From: Trichomonas vaginalis G3
Taxonomy: Eukaryota > Parabasalia > Trichomonadida > Trichomonadidae
Reading direction: 5' to 3'
DNA length: 64,000 nt
Assembly (NCBI RefSeq): GCF_026262505.1
Contig: NC_067206.1
Coordinates: 12,892,205-12,956,204 of the forward strand
The position numbers and the translations under genes were made by a program. Below the pieces are notes generated by a model. The model saw nothing but the letters and a program-made list of their open reading frames with translations. It did no database searches and was not told the origin of the DNA. Positions 19,631 to 31,420 of the stretch are shown here, one piece after another. Within the stretch, counting starts at the first letter, position 1; each line of letters begins with the position of its first letter.

Positions 19631-20113
19631 ATGGAAGACGAAGCTTTTATTCAACATAGACAGCAAAATACAGATGAAGTCGAATTAATAGACTCAGACA
19701 AGCAGGATGAAATAGTTAACAATATGAAAAAAGATTATGAAGGCTTTGCAAAAACACAAAATATCTTCTTTATTGTTTTAAGCGTTTCTATGATATTATT
19801 ATGCTTATTTTTAACAACGCAAGTAGAACACAAGATAATTCCATTGATTTATGCTATTCCTCATGCAGTTTCTCTTGCAGCACATTTCATTCAAATTCGA
19901 AACTCTATACAGATCATTGTAATTGTAGAATTAATCTCAATTATTCTAAGCTTATTCACATTAAAGTACTTTAATACATTCGTTGCCATACTTTTACATT
20001 TAATATTCTTATTAATATTCTATCTTAAATGCAGCGCCACCAAATTCCGAAATGAATTTGGTACAGAAATTAGTGATCTCGAAAAGAAGAAATATTCTTA
20101 CAAAGCTGCTTAA
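19631..20113 (+). CDS. Small four-helix membrane protein
   Basis: This 160-residue protein starts MEDEAFIQHRQQN; an ATG 11 codons upstream would add a hydrophobic run that looks like leader sequence. After an acidic, soluble 40 residues there are four hydrophobic segments (about residues 44-62, 70-88, 95-114 and 118-135). A charged tail follows (RNEFGTEISDLEKKKYSYKAA). It is a hypothetical protein with a tetraspan layout. No family is recognised and no signal peptide is seen. Confidence 0.65.
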   Translation: MEDEAFIQHRQQNTDEVELIDSDKQDEIVNNMKKDYEGFAKTQNIFFIVLSVSMILLCLFLTTQVEHKIIPLIYAIPHAVSLAAHFIQIRNSIQIIVIVELISIILSLFTLKYFNTFVAILLHLIFLLIFYLKCSATKFRNEFGTEISDLEKKKYSYKAA

Positions 20114-20541
20114 TTTTTTTTTTCCATATTATTATAAAGTCTAATTTAAATATTCTCTTGTATACTTATTTGCCTCTGTATTTTTCACTTTCCTGCTGTA
20201 TTAACAATAGTCCATAGTAATATTTATTATCGGATTTTTTTTCATCTCTTCTTTTGAAATTCTGTGATTCATATGATCATGATTCTATACAAAAACCAAG
20301 TATATATTCTATTGTATAGACTTTGCGAAATAAACTTCATCAATATAATAATATTGCTATAGTTTTTTCCCCTCATTATTTCTTTCTGTTAATATTGCTT
20401 CCATTTGTTATAAAAATTCTTTATAATAAATGCTTATTTAATAACAATTTGAAAATAGTATCAAAGAGTGATCATAGAATCATAGCAATACACATTTAAA
20501 GAAAATAATACGAATATATCCTAGATAACACAAAGATATGA
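20114..20541. other. Convergent spacer, nothing recognised
   Basis: About 430 bases between two converging genes. It is AT-rich and shows no features beyond 3' untranslated sequence. Confidence 0.55.
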
Positions 20542-21162
20542 TTACTCAGCTGCTTCGGCTGGTTCATCTGGCTGCCACCAAGCAATTGGACCAAGACCAT
20601 TAGTAGACATTGAGCCACTGATAACCATTAATTGGCCAGCTTTCTCATCAGGGTTGTATTTAACTTCGCAAACTCTAAATTTAACTATCAAACCCTCGCT
20701 GAAGTAATACTCTGCTTCTTCTGCATCTTCATCATCATCTGGATTTGGTATGAATCTCCATGTATTTGTTTTGGCTTCGTATTCTGTATTCTCGGGAAGA
20801 TTTGCCCAAGGGATCCAAATATCATTGAAAAATGACATCTGGAGAGAAATTCCATCCTCATTAGTTCCAGAGATTTTTGCAGTCCATACTGAACCAATCG
20901 GAGGGTTAAAAACGATATATCTGAAAACACATCTAACATAAGCGACAGGAATATCTGGGAGGGACTTGCATTCATAAGCTTTGACAATATCAAATAAGTC
21001 AATTAAAAGTCCGTAGTTTGGTAAAACTGTATCATTATATTTATGTGTGATTATATCACAAAGAACTTGTGGATCAACAGTGATTTCTTGGGTTGATGGG
21101 TCCATTTTCATATGATGATATGGAAGTGGAAGCTTGTCTTCAACAAGAATTACTTCAAACAT
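20542..21162 (-). CDS. POLR3H: RNA polymerase III subunit RPC8/RPC25 (Rpb7-like)
   Basis: This 206-residue stalk subunit of Pol III makes tRNA and 5S rRNA transcription possible together with RPC9. The N-terminal half has the Rpb7 N-domain pattern (MFEVILVEDKLPLPYHHM; NYGLLIDLFDIVKAYE; VRCVFRYIVFNPPIG). The second half is the S1/OB domain specific for RPC25 (GSVWTAKISGTNEDGISLQ, FFNDIWIPWANLP). It ends GSMSTNGLGPIAWW, matching the GLG..(S/A)WW end of Pol III rather than Pol II or Pol I versions. The acidic loop DDDEDAEEAE is typical. A Maverick is inserted 130 bases upstream of its start codon, on its promoter side. Confidence 0.85.
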   Translation of the reverse strand: MFEVILVEDKLPLPYHHMKMDPSTQEITVDPQVLCDIITHKYNDTVLPNYGLLIDLFDIVKAYECKSLPDIPVAYVRCVFRYIVFNPPIGSVWTAKISGTNEDGISLQMSFFNDIWIPWANLPENTEYEAKTNTWRFIPNPDDDEDAEEAEYYFSEGLIVKFRVCEVKYNPDEKAGQLMVISGSMSTNGLGPIAWWQPDEPAEAAE

Positions 21163-21286
21163 CTTTGTTATATTAAATCAAAAAGTGCCAAAGAATTTAG
21201 CCACATTTTCGAATTTCTTGAAATTATCTTAGAATCATGCAATATTATCTTAACTACACAATTTTCATTATCAAAGAATGCTGAAA

Positions 21287-21292
21287 TTCTGA
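21287..21292. repeat. Target site duplication, left (TTCTGA)
   Basis: TTCTGA directly abuts the left Maverick terminus and is repeated at 39613-39618 beside the right terminus. Six bases is the hallmark duplication of Maverick/Polinton integration. Confidence 0.92.
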
Positions 21293-21517
21293 AGTAGTAT
21301 ATATGACGGGTTGTGTGACTTTTTTTGTAATCGTAAGAATTCTCACATAATTGAATGATTTTTGAACATACTTCCGAATAGCAGATTTTAAAAATTTATG
21401 AATAATTTATAAAAAGTTTTTATTCCTACAATTCCTATATTACCATTAATAAAAGAATATATTTTATAATAATTTCATTTCGAACATGTTAAAATTTATC
21501 TGCATTTTGAAAAATTT
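21293..21517. repeat. Maverick terminal inverted repeat, left
   Basis: It starts AGTAGTATATATGACGGG and matches the reverse complement of 39387-39612 almost perfectly. It contains CGTAAGAATTCTCAC and ends just before the promoter region of the first gene. Confidence 0.95.
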
Positions 21518-21536
21518 ATTTTTAATTCGTAAGAAA

Positions 21537-22651
21537 ATGAGTGTCAAAACTAACGATGTTAGATATTCAGGATTCACAAATGAGGAAATAAAGGATATAT
21601 TAGAGGAGGCAGGTTATGAAGTTAATAAATATTATTTAAGAAATTGTCAAAAATTCGCGGAGTTTTTAAATGAATTTGATTATGATGGAAAAATGAATAA
21701 AGATGATGTTATAAATTTCTTATATCCCACATCTAAAGAAAAAGAAAAACCTAAAGAACCTGATGTTTTCCCTGAATATTATGAAGAACGAATTAAAGAT
21801 GATGAATATGATGAAATTGAAATTGAAAGACTGAAAAAAATAAGAGATGAAATAAATGAAAAAATTAAGGAATTAAGAGAAGTTGAAAAATATAATGAGA
21901 ATGAAGTAGAGGGTTTAATGAATATCCCAGCTTCAGAATCAGAAGTTCAAAAATCACATGAGGAAAGATATAAAAATTACTTTTTGGAATCAACTAAAAA
22001 TTTATTAGATGGTGATATTGACGAAACACTTTCAGAAGAAGGCACAAAATTTATTCATAAACATAAGCTTCAGTTTATTGACGATGGAGATTATCCATGT
22101 ATATTACTTTCACCTCCTCTTGATTCTGAAAAATTCAAAAAAGCACTGAAAAATGTAACATATGCAACAAATACGATTAAGAAAGAAGACCATGATATTT
22201 ACACAAATTATTATTTAAATAAATGTACAGGTGTTGATAAAGTTTTTGATTATTAGATAAAATATCAAAAGAAACAATTGGTACATATAAAATTTTATGT
22301 GATTGCGGTTTCATTGTTGAAGATACCGTTGATGTTTCATATGAAAGAACAGCTCCGAAGGAGGACGAAGTGGAAAGATCTATTCCATTCGTTATTAAGA
22401 ACATAAAAGATATGAAAACCTATAAACATTATATTTATTCATTTATTTCAGAAAAAATGGAAGCAACACATAAATCATCTCGTCATCATTTCATAGCTAT
22501 TCACACATTCCTTTTCAAAGTTGTGAAATTAAATAAGACAGGAATTAGATTTAATGTATCAGGGTACGCATTCTTGAGTAAATTAAAATGTATTCGTCAC
22601 GTCGCAGATGATAAAAATTTATGTGTTCTTAATTCATTTTATGGACTTTAG
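21537..22651 (+). CDS. Maverick terminal gene, copy of the gene at 1987-3093 (broken)
   Basis: It encodes the same acidic, lysine-rich protein as the left element's first gene (MSVKTNDVRYSGFTNEEIKD...). It is nearly identical over its length and ends with the same CVLNSFYGL before the same GC-rich motif. This copy looks broken, with about one break. The start is preceded by TTCGTAAGAAA. It reads toward polB, which follows after a 64-base gap. Confidence 0.85.
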
Positions 22652-22715
22652 CCCTGGACTTTAAAAAAAATAAACTTTATTTTTATTTATTTTTTAATTT
22701 TTTTTTCTTACATAA

Positions 22716-25700
22716 ATGAACAAAAACGGAACAGCTAAAATGAATGATAATCAAATAAGAGCCGAAGGTAGAAGGTTATTTAAACGCTTCTATAACATTC
22801 CTGATGGTGTTAATCCTAAAACTCGTAGAAGTTATTTAAATGAAGCCATAGATGCATATGAAGGATTTGACATTTCATCAGAAAGTGAGAGGTTAGCAAG
22901 AATGTTAAACGTTAATATTGATTTCTATTATTGTGACCCTCAACCAGAAGACGTAGACATTAACAAGGTAGACTTTCTATTAGTGGAAACAATAATGATA
23001 GATCCAGAATTTGAAACAGTAAATATTTTATTAACACAGAGTCCATGTGGAAAACTTCACGCTGACAGAATAACAGACGTTGAAGCACTCACAGGATATA
23101 AAGTTTGCCCCTTTTGCAAAGAAGAAGTATATTCTATCCGTGATGATCCAGAAAGGAAAAACCAAAGAAGATTTTTAAAACATTGTGAGAAATGTAAAGA
23201 AAATAATGGAAGATTAATTCAAGACGTACAATTGCAAAACACACAACAACCATATGCACCACATATCACGAAACAGAAGATATATCAATGGCTATTAGCA
23301 CATAATTTGCAGGAATATTATAAACCAACAAGATATTATATTACTTTTGACTTCGAAACATTAGAGACTAAAGAAGAACTTCAACTTTCTGAATGTGCAA
23401 CTTTGAACGCTTACTTAAAACCATTTATGGTATCATCAACGGTTAAATTAAACGATAAAACATTTACGAGGAATTTTTGCTTAACATCAAGTGATTCGTT
23501 CATCTCTGATTGGATTGAATTTTTATTTTCAACCTGTTCATTAGTTGCTAAATCAAATATTGAACAATATGAAGAATTATTGAAGTCCCATACATTAAAT
23601 GAGAAACAAAAGGGAGCAATGAAAGAGCTTTTAGATGAAGAATTTAATAAAGTGAATATCATAGGTTTTAATTCGGGAAAGTTTGATTTAAATTTAATTC
23701 TTCGTGATTTAAATACTGCAAAATGGAAGATAAAATCAATGCTGGGTTCTTCTTCACAATTTAAGCAAATCGTTGTAAAGAAAACAAACTGTCCATATGA
23801 ATTGAGATTTATTGACATCAGAAATTATATAGCGGGTGGAACATTAGACCAATTTACTCAAGATTTCGGAAACAATAAATCACGTGTTAAATCCTTTTTC
23901 CCTTATCAATTCATCACATGGGAGAATTACGAAGAAGAATTATATAAAAAGGAACCATTCACTCAAGATTCATTTTATTCAGCATTAACTCAAGAAACTA
24001 TATCAGATAGTGATTATCAAATATATCTCAATGATGCTAAAAACTTTAAGAATAGATTAGAATATTTTATTCATTATTGCAATAAAGATGTTGAAATTAT
24101 GATTGACCCAATTGATAAAATTATTGAAGAAACATTTGTTTATAAAATTGATATGCTTCATAATCTTTCTTTATCATCGAATGCTTCAATGATTCGTTAC
24201 GCGTTAGCATATAAGAACTTCAATCCTAACGAAACATATCCAGAAGAAGAAAATGTGGAATCAAGTTTTGAATTAACGAAAAAGTATTGGAAATATAAAA
24301 TTGAATCATATAAGAAACAAGATGAAAAAGCAGAAAGGATACAAAAATAATGTTTCAATGGATGATTTTCAATACTATCACGATTTAATCCTTTCATCTA
24401 AATGCAAAATGTGTGGTAAAGCGTTTACATATGCAAATAAACCAACATTAGATAGAATCGATAATGAAAAACCACATACTAAAGATAATTGTCAGTTAAT
24501 GTGTTGTTATTGCAATGTCGTAAAATCAAACAAAGATGAAGAAGTTCAACGTTTAAGAATCAATTTAAGAAATTATGCATTGAAAAATAATTTACCAATG
24601 ACTTTAGATTCAGTGGAAGCGTATCACATCCTCCGTAATGGAATTACTGGTGGTTTATCAAATGTTCAACATCGTGTTAATCTTAAAGGAATCACACACA
24701 TTAATAAACTTTCATATAATCCAGAAACTAAAACAGTATCAAATGAGGACACTTCCAACATCATGACTCATTTCGTTGGAGTTGACTTTAATTCATTATA
24801 TCCTTCATCATTTTCATCTAATCCCATGATTTCATTCAATATACTGACCATAAAATGTATATGCCGGGAAGATTGAAGGTGTTATCATTTGTGATACAGC
24901 AACAAAGAAAGCAAAAGCACTGGGAATAATTAAGAAGAAAAATACTTTATTCGTTGCTGAAGTAAAGGGTCACATTGATGAAAATACATTAATGATTACA
25001 TAAACTTTTTACCGATAATAAGAAACTTAGATATTATCACAGATGAAAAAACAATTGGCGGTTTTATGTATAATACATGAAATCAAACAATCTACCAGTT
25101 GACCAGAAACAGAGAAAATTAACTCAGTTAGCATCAACACACAACCAATATCAACCATTTTCTTCTTATTATTTTGGTATCTAATAGACAGATTTCATTT
25201 TATCATCGATGATATTCATAAATTTTAACATTTACGAAAAATACTTGTTTTAATGAATTTGCGAACAAATTTATGAAACGAAAGACAAAAGGCTGAATTA
25301 GAAGGAAATAAAGGAAAAAGTTTATTTTGCAAAATTTCACTTAATGGATCATATGGTTACGATGCAATGAATACACAAAATTACGCAAAGACTAAAATAA
25401 TGAATGCACAGAAGGCACGCGTTGCATGTATGTCAAATAAGTTTAAAAACATAAGAGAAATAGGTGAGGATACATATCAAGTGATGCTCAAGAGATAGAT
25501 TTTATAGATGTGATACATGTTTACAAGAGGCATTCTTCTCACTTTAGATAATGCTAAATACTGGTATTTAGTTTTCAATTTATGATTTTATGTATAAATG
25601 CATGAATGTTAAACGTTTTCATTTCATTGAAGGTGATACTGATTCATCTTATTGGGCAATCGCTGGCGACCCAAATCTTCCTAACACTCAAGCATTTCAA

Positions 25701-26158
25701 GCAATTGTAACCGATAAACAATTTTATGATAAAAACATTTTCAATTCGCACCTTTGATTTCTTCTGTTTTGATGAGAAATTTAAACCTAAATTAAAGAAT
25801 AAAGCTGAAGAAAAAGCACATGAGAAAAAATTATTGGGTTTAGCAATTGAGAAACAAGGTGATAAACATGGTTGCTTTATGCCTAAGTGTTATACATCAT
25901 TCAACGGAATGATTGGTGAAGACTCCTTCAAAAAGATAGCACAAAAATGAAAGGTGTAAGTTTACGACAAAATAACAATTAACACCTAAAAATTATTTGG
26001 ATATAATAAATGATAAAGTCATTTTCGATGGTCAAAATATTAATTTACAACTTAAAAACGGGTCAATGACTCGCTTAACAATCGGTAAGACTGCATTAAC
26101 AGGGGCACACACTAAAGCTGTATGTTGTGAAAATGGATGTTGTATGCCATTTATTTAA
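22716..26158 (+). pseudogene. polB: Protein-primed DNA polymerase B of the Maverick (broken)
   Basis: This is the replicative polymerase gene, second copy. Family parts visible along the region are the N-terminal zinc-like CxxC pairs, exonuclease motifs FDFETLE and NIIGFNSGKFDLN, the HNH-like block CKMCGK...LDRIDN...CYCN at about 24400-24530, the palm motif A FNSLYPS, and further on motif C GDTDSSYW. The last third is strongly degraded. The region has about half a dozen breaks. The N-terminal part lacks the two GC-rich inserts present in the copy at 1-1922 and so shows the probable ancestral arrangement there. Confidence 0.9.
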
Positions 26159-26222
26159 TGAAATGCCACAGAAGAGACAAAGAGGTGGGCACCCATAAAA
26201 CATTGATTTTATTTTTTATAAA

Positions 26223-26586
26223 TGAATAGCGCAGATTTAAAAAATTTAATTGATGATTTAGTATTTAATCAAAATTTTCTTAGTTATTATGATTTAAAAG
26301 CATATCTCCAAAACATGATGAAAATATAACGGGTGATGATATGGATGAATACTATCGGTATTATAAAAACGAAATTTTGAAATATCATGATAAAATAATT
26401 AAACGTTTAAGAGAGAACATTAAAGAAGGAAAATATTCAAAGGGAAAAAGTAAATCACAACTTAAACAGTTGAAAGATTTCAAAAATAAAGTATTAACTG
26501 AAAAAGATATTGATGAATTATATAAATTATATAATCCTGAGCCGCAAAGCCAAAAGAGAAAAGTTTGGACGTTCAGCAGCTCATAA
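26223..26586 (+). pseudogene. Small helical Maverick protein or integrase N-terminal region (broken)
   Basis: Coding-like sequence (NSADLKNLIDDLVFNQNF; then KEGKYSKGKSKSQLKQLKD) lies between polB and integrase. It is rich in Lys, Tyr and Leu and predicted helical. It directly adjoins the integrase region and could be its N-terminal part or a separate small gene. It is broken, about one or two breaks. Function is not recognised. Confidence 0.45.
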
Positions 26587-27741
26587 ATGAAGCACAAGCT
26601 TTAATTTATGATTCATTAGTTAAAACATATTCAACCCGACTTTTAAATGAAGATCAACTTTTGGAATTCATCCTTCAACATAAACTCGAAGCGGGAAAGT
26701 ATATCAAACCTTTATATACAGCATATTTAAAACAAATGAATAGAATACATCCAGAATTAATGAAGGGGGGAATGAAATCCAAAATCAAAGCAGATAAAAT
26801 TAAACCACTTGCAACACCAAAACCTCCAACGACAGTACCTCCAACGACAGTACCTCTCCCTCCTTCAGTTAATCCTTCATCATTCACTTTATTATATCCA
26901 TTTCAAACATTAAAGAAGCAAAAAGATTTTAAAAAGGATTTCAAGATATTAAATAAACCAATTGACCCGAAAATTCAACCATTAAAAGAAAAATTTAGTC
27001 GTCCATCATTTGCACCTTCACCTTATTCATACGAAATCGATCATCTGGAATATTCAAAAGGAAATATTACTTATTTATTTGCCATTAACATTAACACTAG
27101 ATATTTATATTGCATTCCGGTGAAAGGGAAAACAGAACAGGAAACAAGAAGAGCTATACAATACTTACTAGATCATGAAAGAGTAGATAATATAAGGGGT
27201 GATGGTGATAAAGGATTTCAGGCAGTTATGATTCATTATTTCCCACAAATTAATTTTTACTTCTCATCCTCTCCATATACGTTTCATAATAAAATAGTTG
27301 ATGCGGTAATGAGAACTCTTAGAGATGCGTTAGGGGTTAACGGTCAGATATACTGGGATGGAAATCATGACTCCATTATACAGCAGTTAGTATATTATTA
27401 TAATAATACATGGCATAGAACTATTAACATGAAACCAGTGGAAATGAAAAATGATATTTCAAAAGAATGGGAATATATTAGAAAGCAAATGGAAAGGTTG
27501 AATGATGTTAAACGTGAACAAATTAATTCGGGGCTCATGAATTTTAAAACAAGGGGATAAAGTTTTGATTCATCTCGATTATGGAAAAACTGATAAATCA
27601 ATGACAAAAAGAAGACGAAGATTTGACACAATAGCTGAATTTGTTAGATATATTAACGGCAATGCATTAGTTGAAGTTAACAATAAATTAATAGAAATTC
27701 CGATTTATTTTATTACTCCATTATATTTAAATAATATTTAA
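26565..27741 (+). pseudogene. Maverick integrase (retroviral-type rve/DDE), broken
   Basis: The core reads as an rve integrase: SYEIDHLEYSKGNITYLFAI, IRGDGDKGFQAVMIHYFPQ and TFHNKIVDAVMRTLRD, then WHRTINMKPVEM, where integrases have the conserved P..A/L end of the core. A basic, Thr/Pro-rich linker (PTTVPPTTVPLPPS) precedes it. Past the core, a basic SH3/chromo-like tail region (IHLDYGKTDKSMTKRRRRFD) runs to 27741. The family inserts elements with 6-bp duplications, matching TTCTGA here. The region is broken, one or two breaks, and its start is not clear. Confidence 0.85.
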
Positions 27742-27761
27742 TTTTTTTTATTTCGTAAGAA

Positions 27762-28025
27762 ATGAGTGACAACAAAACAGTCAAGAGTCCAGACGATGAA
27801 TATAAAAAGAAACTAAACAGATTTAAATCAAAAATATGCTATTACAAAAAGAAGCCGCAATGTGGTGAGGTTGAAAATGATGAAGAAATAATCGAAAAAT
27901 TAGAAACTTATCGTTCAATCCTTAAACTGAGTGAAGCAAAAATAAAAGAATTTAATAGAATAAATAAATTGATTGGAAGAGATGAATTTAATAAAGATGA
28001 ATTTTTAAACTCAATCCAAATTTAA
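27762..28025 (+). CDS. Small charged Maverick protein
   Basis: This 87-residue basic/acidic helical protein (MSDNKTVKSPDDEYKKKLNRFKSK...) has a predicted coiled coil around residues 45-75. The start codon is immediately preceded by TTTCGTAAGAA, the motif shared by several genes of this element, which supports it as a real gene. It overlaps the stop of the next, opposite-strand frame by a few bases. No family recognised. Confidence 0.6.
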   Translation: MSDNKTVKSPDDEYKKKLNRFKSKICYYKKKPQCGEVENDEEIIEKLETYRSILKLSEAKIKEFNRINKLIGRDEFNKDEFLNSIQI

Positions 28026-28186
28026 TTTTTATTCCTCTTCGACAACATCTCTCTTTCCATCATTACTGCATAACCGCATTTTCTCAATTTTAGTGGTTTG
28101 TTATTTTTAACATGTTCTTGCATCATTTTTATCATTTCCTCCCTTGTTATGATTCGTGGTAAATTTTGAGCTTGTGGGGTATTCAT
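28022..28186 (-). CDS. 54-residue basic Maverick protein
   Basis: The short minus-strand frame reads MNTPQAQNLPRIITREEMIK...REMLSKRNKN. It sits tail-to-tail with the 87-residue gene, the stops overlapping by a few bases. Its upstream region (28187-28230) is the AT-rich type seen before other genes here. Such tight packing is usual in Polintons. Not recognised. Confidence 0.5.
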   Translation of the reverse strand: MNTPQAQNLPRIITREEMIKMMQEHVKNNKPLKLRKCGYAVMMEREMLSKRNKN

Positions 28187-28249
28187 TTATGATAAAAATA
28201 AAAATTTAAATTATGTCGTTCTAAAGTTTTTGAATAAATGAGGGGTCAC

Positions 28250-28303
28250 TAGGTCAATTAACTTCTTTTAAAAATGGTGACAACATGACATTTTGACAAC
28301 AGG
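28250..28303 (-). repeat. Single inverted copy of the 123-bp repeat core
   Basis: About 54 bases match, in inverted orientation, the core of the tandem repeat at 30700-31300 (TTGTCAAAATGTCATGTTGT, CACCATTTTTAAAAGAAG, TTAATTGACCTA). The primase-helicase gene is therefore flanked by inverted copies of this motif. Confidence 0.88.
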
Positions 28304-28373
28304 GGCGAAAATTCATGTCTTACAAAAATAAAGTTAGTTTTAAAGTTATTTTTATTTTTTTATTCCTATATAA

Positions 28374-30686
28374 ATGACAGCAACAAACAACAACATCGAC
28401 TTTATCGTTTCTGATGAAAAAGTTATTGATTCATTAGTTGAAGAATTAGTTGTGGCAGAAACTAAAACCCTCAACGAAAGAATTGGTGAAAACATGATTA
28501 ATTTACATAATTACCTCAAATATGATGGAGGAAGAGGAAGGAAAACTGGTATGGCTTTATTAGCAAATAAAATTTCAAATTTAACGATTATAGATGTTGA
28601 TATCAATAAATCGTACAATGATGAACTTAAAGAAACAGTTAGAAAAGACATTTTATCAAAACTTTCAGATAAAGATGTTATCGTTAAAACCGCTTCAGGA
28701 GGTCTTCACATTTATTGCAACACTAATTTCTTCTATTCAACCTCGAACAGAATGATTAAATGTTATTCCTGCAATGATTATAATATTGATATCATGACTT
28801 CAATGGATGATTCAAAGCGTTCATTAGTGGTTATGGCTGATTCAAGAGTTCGCAAGAATGCAACAGAACCAATCAATACATACTCATTCATTCGTGGAAG
28901 TTATGATTCAACATTAACTAGAACAGTGAATGATATATTAAATGATTTGAATATTAAGGTAAGAGTTGAACAAAAGAACGAAGAAATAAAGAGTATAATG
29001 AATGAAAACAAAGATGTAAACATTGACGATAAACTTGCCCAGAGCATAGTTGATGGTATTTGTGATTTTGAAGTACATAATGACGGTGGAAACATGAATT
29101 TAGAAAAAGAAGTTACATTATTCACACTGTTTCAAGCTATTAATTCGTTACCGGATCATTTAATTAATGAAGCATACGACAACGTTTATAACTTCTGCAG
29201 TTTAACAGAAAATGCAAAAAGTAATTTTGAAAAAGCACGTGATAGATATGCACATTTAATGACTTCTCCATTTGTTTTGGTGAAGATTCTTAAACTTTAT
29301 CAAAAAGAATATTATGATGAATACGTTTTACCTTTATTACGTAAGCCAAAAATAACATTTGATATAAAACTTGATGACTCGTTTTTGATAACAGATATTA
29401 GACGTAAAGCTGAAAATCATCAGTATAAAAACAGTTCTGAAGTAATTGAGGATTTATCACGTGTCATTCGTTTTGTAGATTGTGGAAACAAATATTTCAT
29501 TCAAAAGGATTACAACATACACGATAAAACGAATCAAATATCATTCGTTCTTCAATCAAACATGAAAGAGTCACTTAAAATGATTAAATTATTTAAAGAA
29601 GAAGGTAAAACCTTAACAGCATGGGACGTACTACTAAATCAATTATCCTCATTAACTGTTAAGGGTGTATGCTTCAAATCTGATTCCACAGATGTTTTCT
29701 CAACGTTTCAAGGTTATAAATACAACATTCTTGAAAAAGTAGATTACACAAAAATTGAGATGTTTATGAATTTCATTAAAGAAGCCATTTGTGATAATAA
29801 CGATGAAGTGTATAAATACCTTCTCGGCTGGATTGCATCAATGATTCAACATCCTGGAATCAAGAATGAAACAGCAATTATTTTGAAAGGACTTCAGGGA
29901 ACAGGTAAAAACAGATTTACAGACATTATTTCTGAACTTCTCGCTGGTTATTCATGTAAAAACATTACCGAAATAAGTGAGCTAACGGGTAATTTCAATT
30001 CAGTTGTTGAGAATAAAATGTTTCTTGTACTTAATGAACTCAAGAATGTTGGTGAAGACAGACTCGCAAACTTCAACGCTTTGAAATCAATTATAACGGA
30101 TAATGAGATTAGAATTAATGAAAAGAATCAACCCAGAAGAACTGCTCAAAATGTTGCCAATTTCATTTTCGTAACTAATAACGTTTACCCTGTCAAAATT
30201 GAAGTTGGAGACAGAAGATATGTAGTTTTAAGGGTTAATGGTAAATTTAAGGGTCAATTTGATTACTTCAAGAATTTAATGGATTCATGCACAAAGGAAT
30301 TTTATGATAATTTACTAACATATTTTATCAATTACGACCTTTCATCATTTAATGTACGAATTATACCAATGACTGAAGCCAAACAAGATTTAATGGAATT
30401 ATCAACAAATCCTTTAGATGAATGGATAAATACACATTATGATGAATTGTGTGCAGGTATGATGTGTAAAAATGCTCTATTCTGCAAACCATCAGACATG
30501 AAAGACAAGAATTTTCAAATGAGCATTAAGGATAAATGTGATAAGAAACGAAGAAGAATAGACGGTAAACAGACGTGGTGTTATGTTTTGAAAGAAGAAA
30601 TGAAAGGATTATATAAACAGGTTGAACTAAACGATAATGAGGATTCATTTACTGACGACGAAATACCTGTAAATGAAGCTTTATAA
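28374..30686 (+). CDS. Primase-polymerase/SF3 helicase (D5-like) of the Maverick, looks whole
   Basis: This 770-residue protein is the replication helicase of the element. Residues about 40-180 look like a PrimPol/AEP primase (IIDVDINK as the acidic pair; KTASGGLHIY as the SxH motif). The middle resembles the D5_N region. At about 504-516 lies the SF3 Walker A (LKGLQGTGKNRFT), followed by Walker B (NKMFLVLNEL), sensor/motif C (ANFIFVTNN) and an arginine-bearing GDRRYVVLRV block. The acidic C-terminus ends EDSFTDDEIPVNEAL. The frame is open throughout. It shares its helicase module with the protein at 51965-52960 in the other element. Confidence 0.9.
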   Translation: MTATNNNIDFIVSDEKVIDSLVEELVVAETKTLNERIGENMINLHNYLKYDGGRGRKTGMALLANKISNLTIIDVDINKSYNDELKETVRKDILSKLSDKDVIVKTASGGLHIYCNTNFFYSTSNRMIKCYSCNDYNIDIMTSMDDSKRSLVVMADSRVRKNATEPINTYSFIRGSYDSTLTRTVNDILNDLNIKVRVEQKNEEIKSIMNENKDVNIDDKLAQSIVDGICDFEVHNDGGNMNLEKEVTLFTLFQAINSLPDHLINEAYDNVYNFCSLTENAKSNFEKARDRYAHLMTSPFVLVKILKLYQKEYYDEYVLPLLRKPKITFDIKLDDSFLITDIRRKAENHQYKNSSEVIEDLSRVIRFVDCGNKYFIQKDYNIHDKTNQISFVLQSNMKESLKMIKLFKEEGKTLTAWDVLLNQLSSLTVKGVCFKSDSTDVFSTFQGYKYNILEKVDYTKIEMFMNFIKEAICDNNDEVYKYLLGWIASMIQHPGIKNETAIILKGLQGTGKNRFTDIISELLAGYSCKNITEISELTGNFNSVVENKMFLVLNELKNVGEDRLANFNALKSIITDNEIRINEKNQPRRTAQNVANFIFVTNNVYPVKIEVGDRRYVVLRVNGKFKGQFDYFKNLMDSCTKEFYDNLLTYFINYDLSSFNVRIIPMTEAKQDLMELSTNPLDEWINTHYDELCAGMMCKNALFCKPSDMKDKNFQMSIKDKCDKKRRRIDGKQTWCYVLKEEMKGLYKQVELNDNEDSFTDDEIPVNEAL

Positions 30687-30699
30687 AGTATGATTTTGA

Positions 30700-31300
30700 A
30701 TTTATTTTTGCTTCCTCCTTTCATGCCTGTTGTCAAAATGTCATGTGTCACCATTTTTAAAAGAAGTTAATTGACCTAGGCACACATGGGCACATAGGCA
30801 CACTTCAGTTCTTCAAAAATAATTTATTTTTGCCTTCCTCCTTTCATGCCTGTTGTCAAAATGTCATGTTGTCACCATTTTTAAAAGAAGTTAATTGACC
30901 TAGGCACACATGGGCACATAGGCACACTTCAGTTCTTCAAAAATAATTTATTTTTGCCTTCCTCCTTTCATGCCTGTTGTCAAAATGGTCATGTTGTCAC
31001 CATTTTTTAAAGAAGTTAATTGACCTAGGCACACATGGGCACATAGAGACACTTCAGTTCTTCAAAAATAATTTATTTTTGCCTTCCCTTTCATGCCTGC
31101 TTTGTCAAAATGTCATGTTGTCACCATTTTTAAAAAAGTTAATTGACCTAGGCACCACATGGGCACATAGCACACTTCAGTCTTCAAAAATAATTTATTT
31201 TTGCCTTCCTCCTTTCATACCTGTTGTCAAAATGTCATGTTGTCACCATTTTTAAAAGAAGTTAATTGACCTAGGCACACATGGGCACATAGGCACACTG
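30700..31300. repeat. Five-copy tandem repeat, about 123-bp unit
   Basis: Five head-to-tail units spaced 123-125 bases (ATGCCTGTTGTC or its variant at 30723, 30846, 30970, 31093 and 31218). Each contains TGTCAAAATGTCATGTTGTC, TTAATTGACCTAGGCACAC and GGGCACATAGGCACAC. The array lies between the end of the helicase gene and the convergent fibre gene, that is, at the meeting point of the element's two transcription arms. Confidence 0.95.
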
Positions 31301-31420
31301 AAAAAAATTAATGAAAACATTAATATTATGGTTATGGTCTTCAGTCGTATAATTTCATTACTGAGGTATGCTGAATTGGAGCTCAGGACTTTCAGTCCGT
31401 GCGAAACCATGCATAAACTG

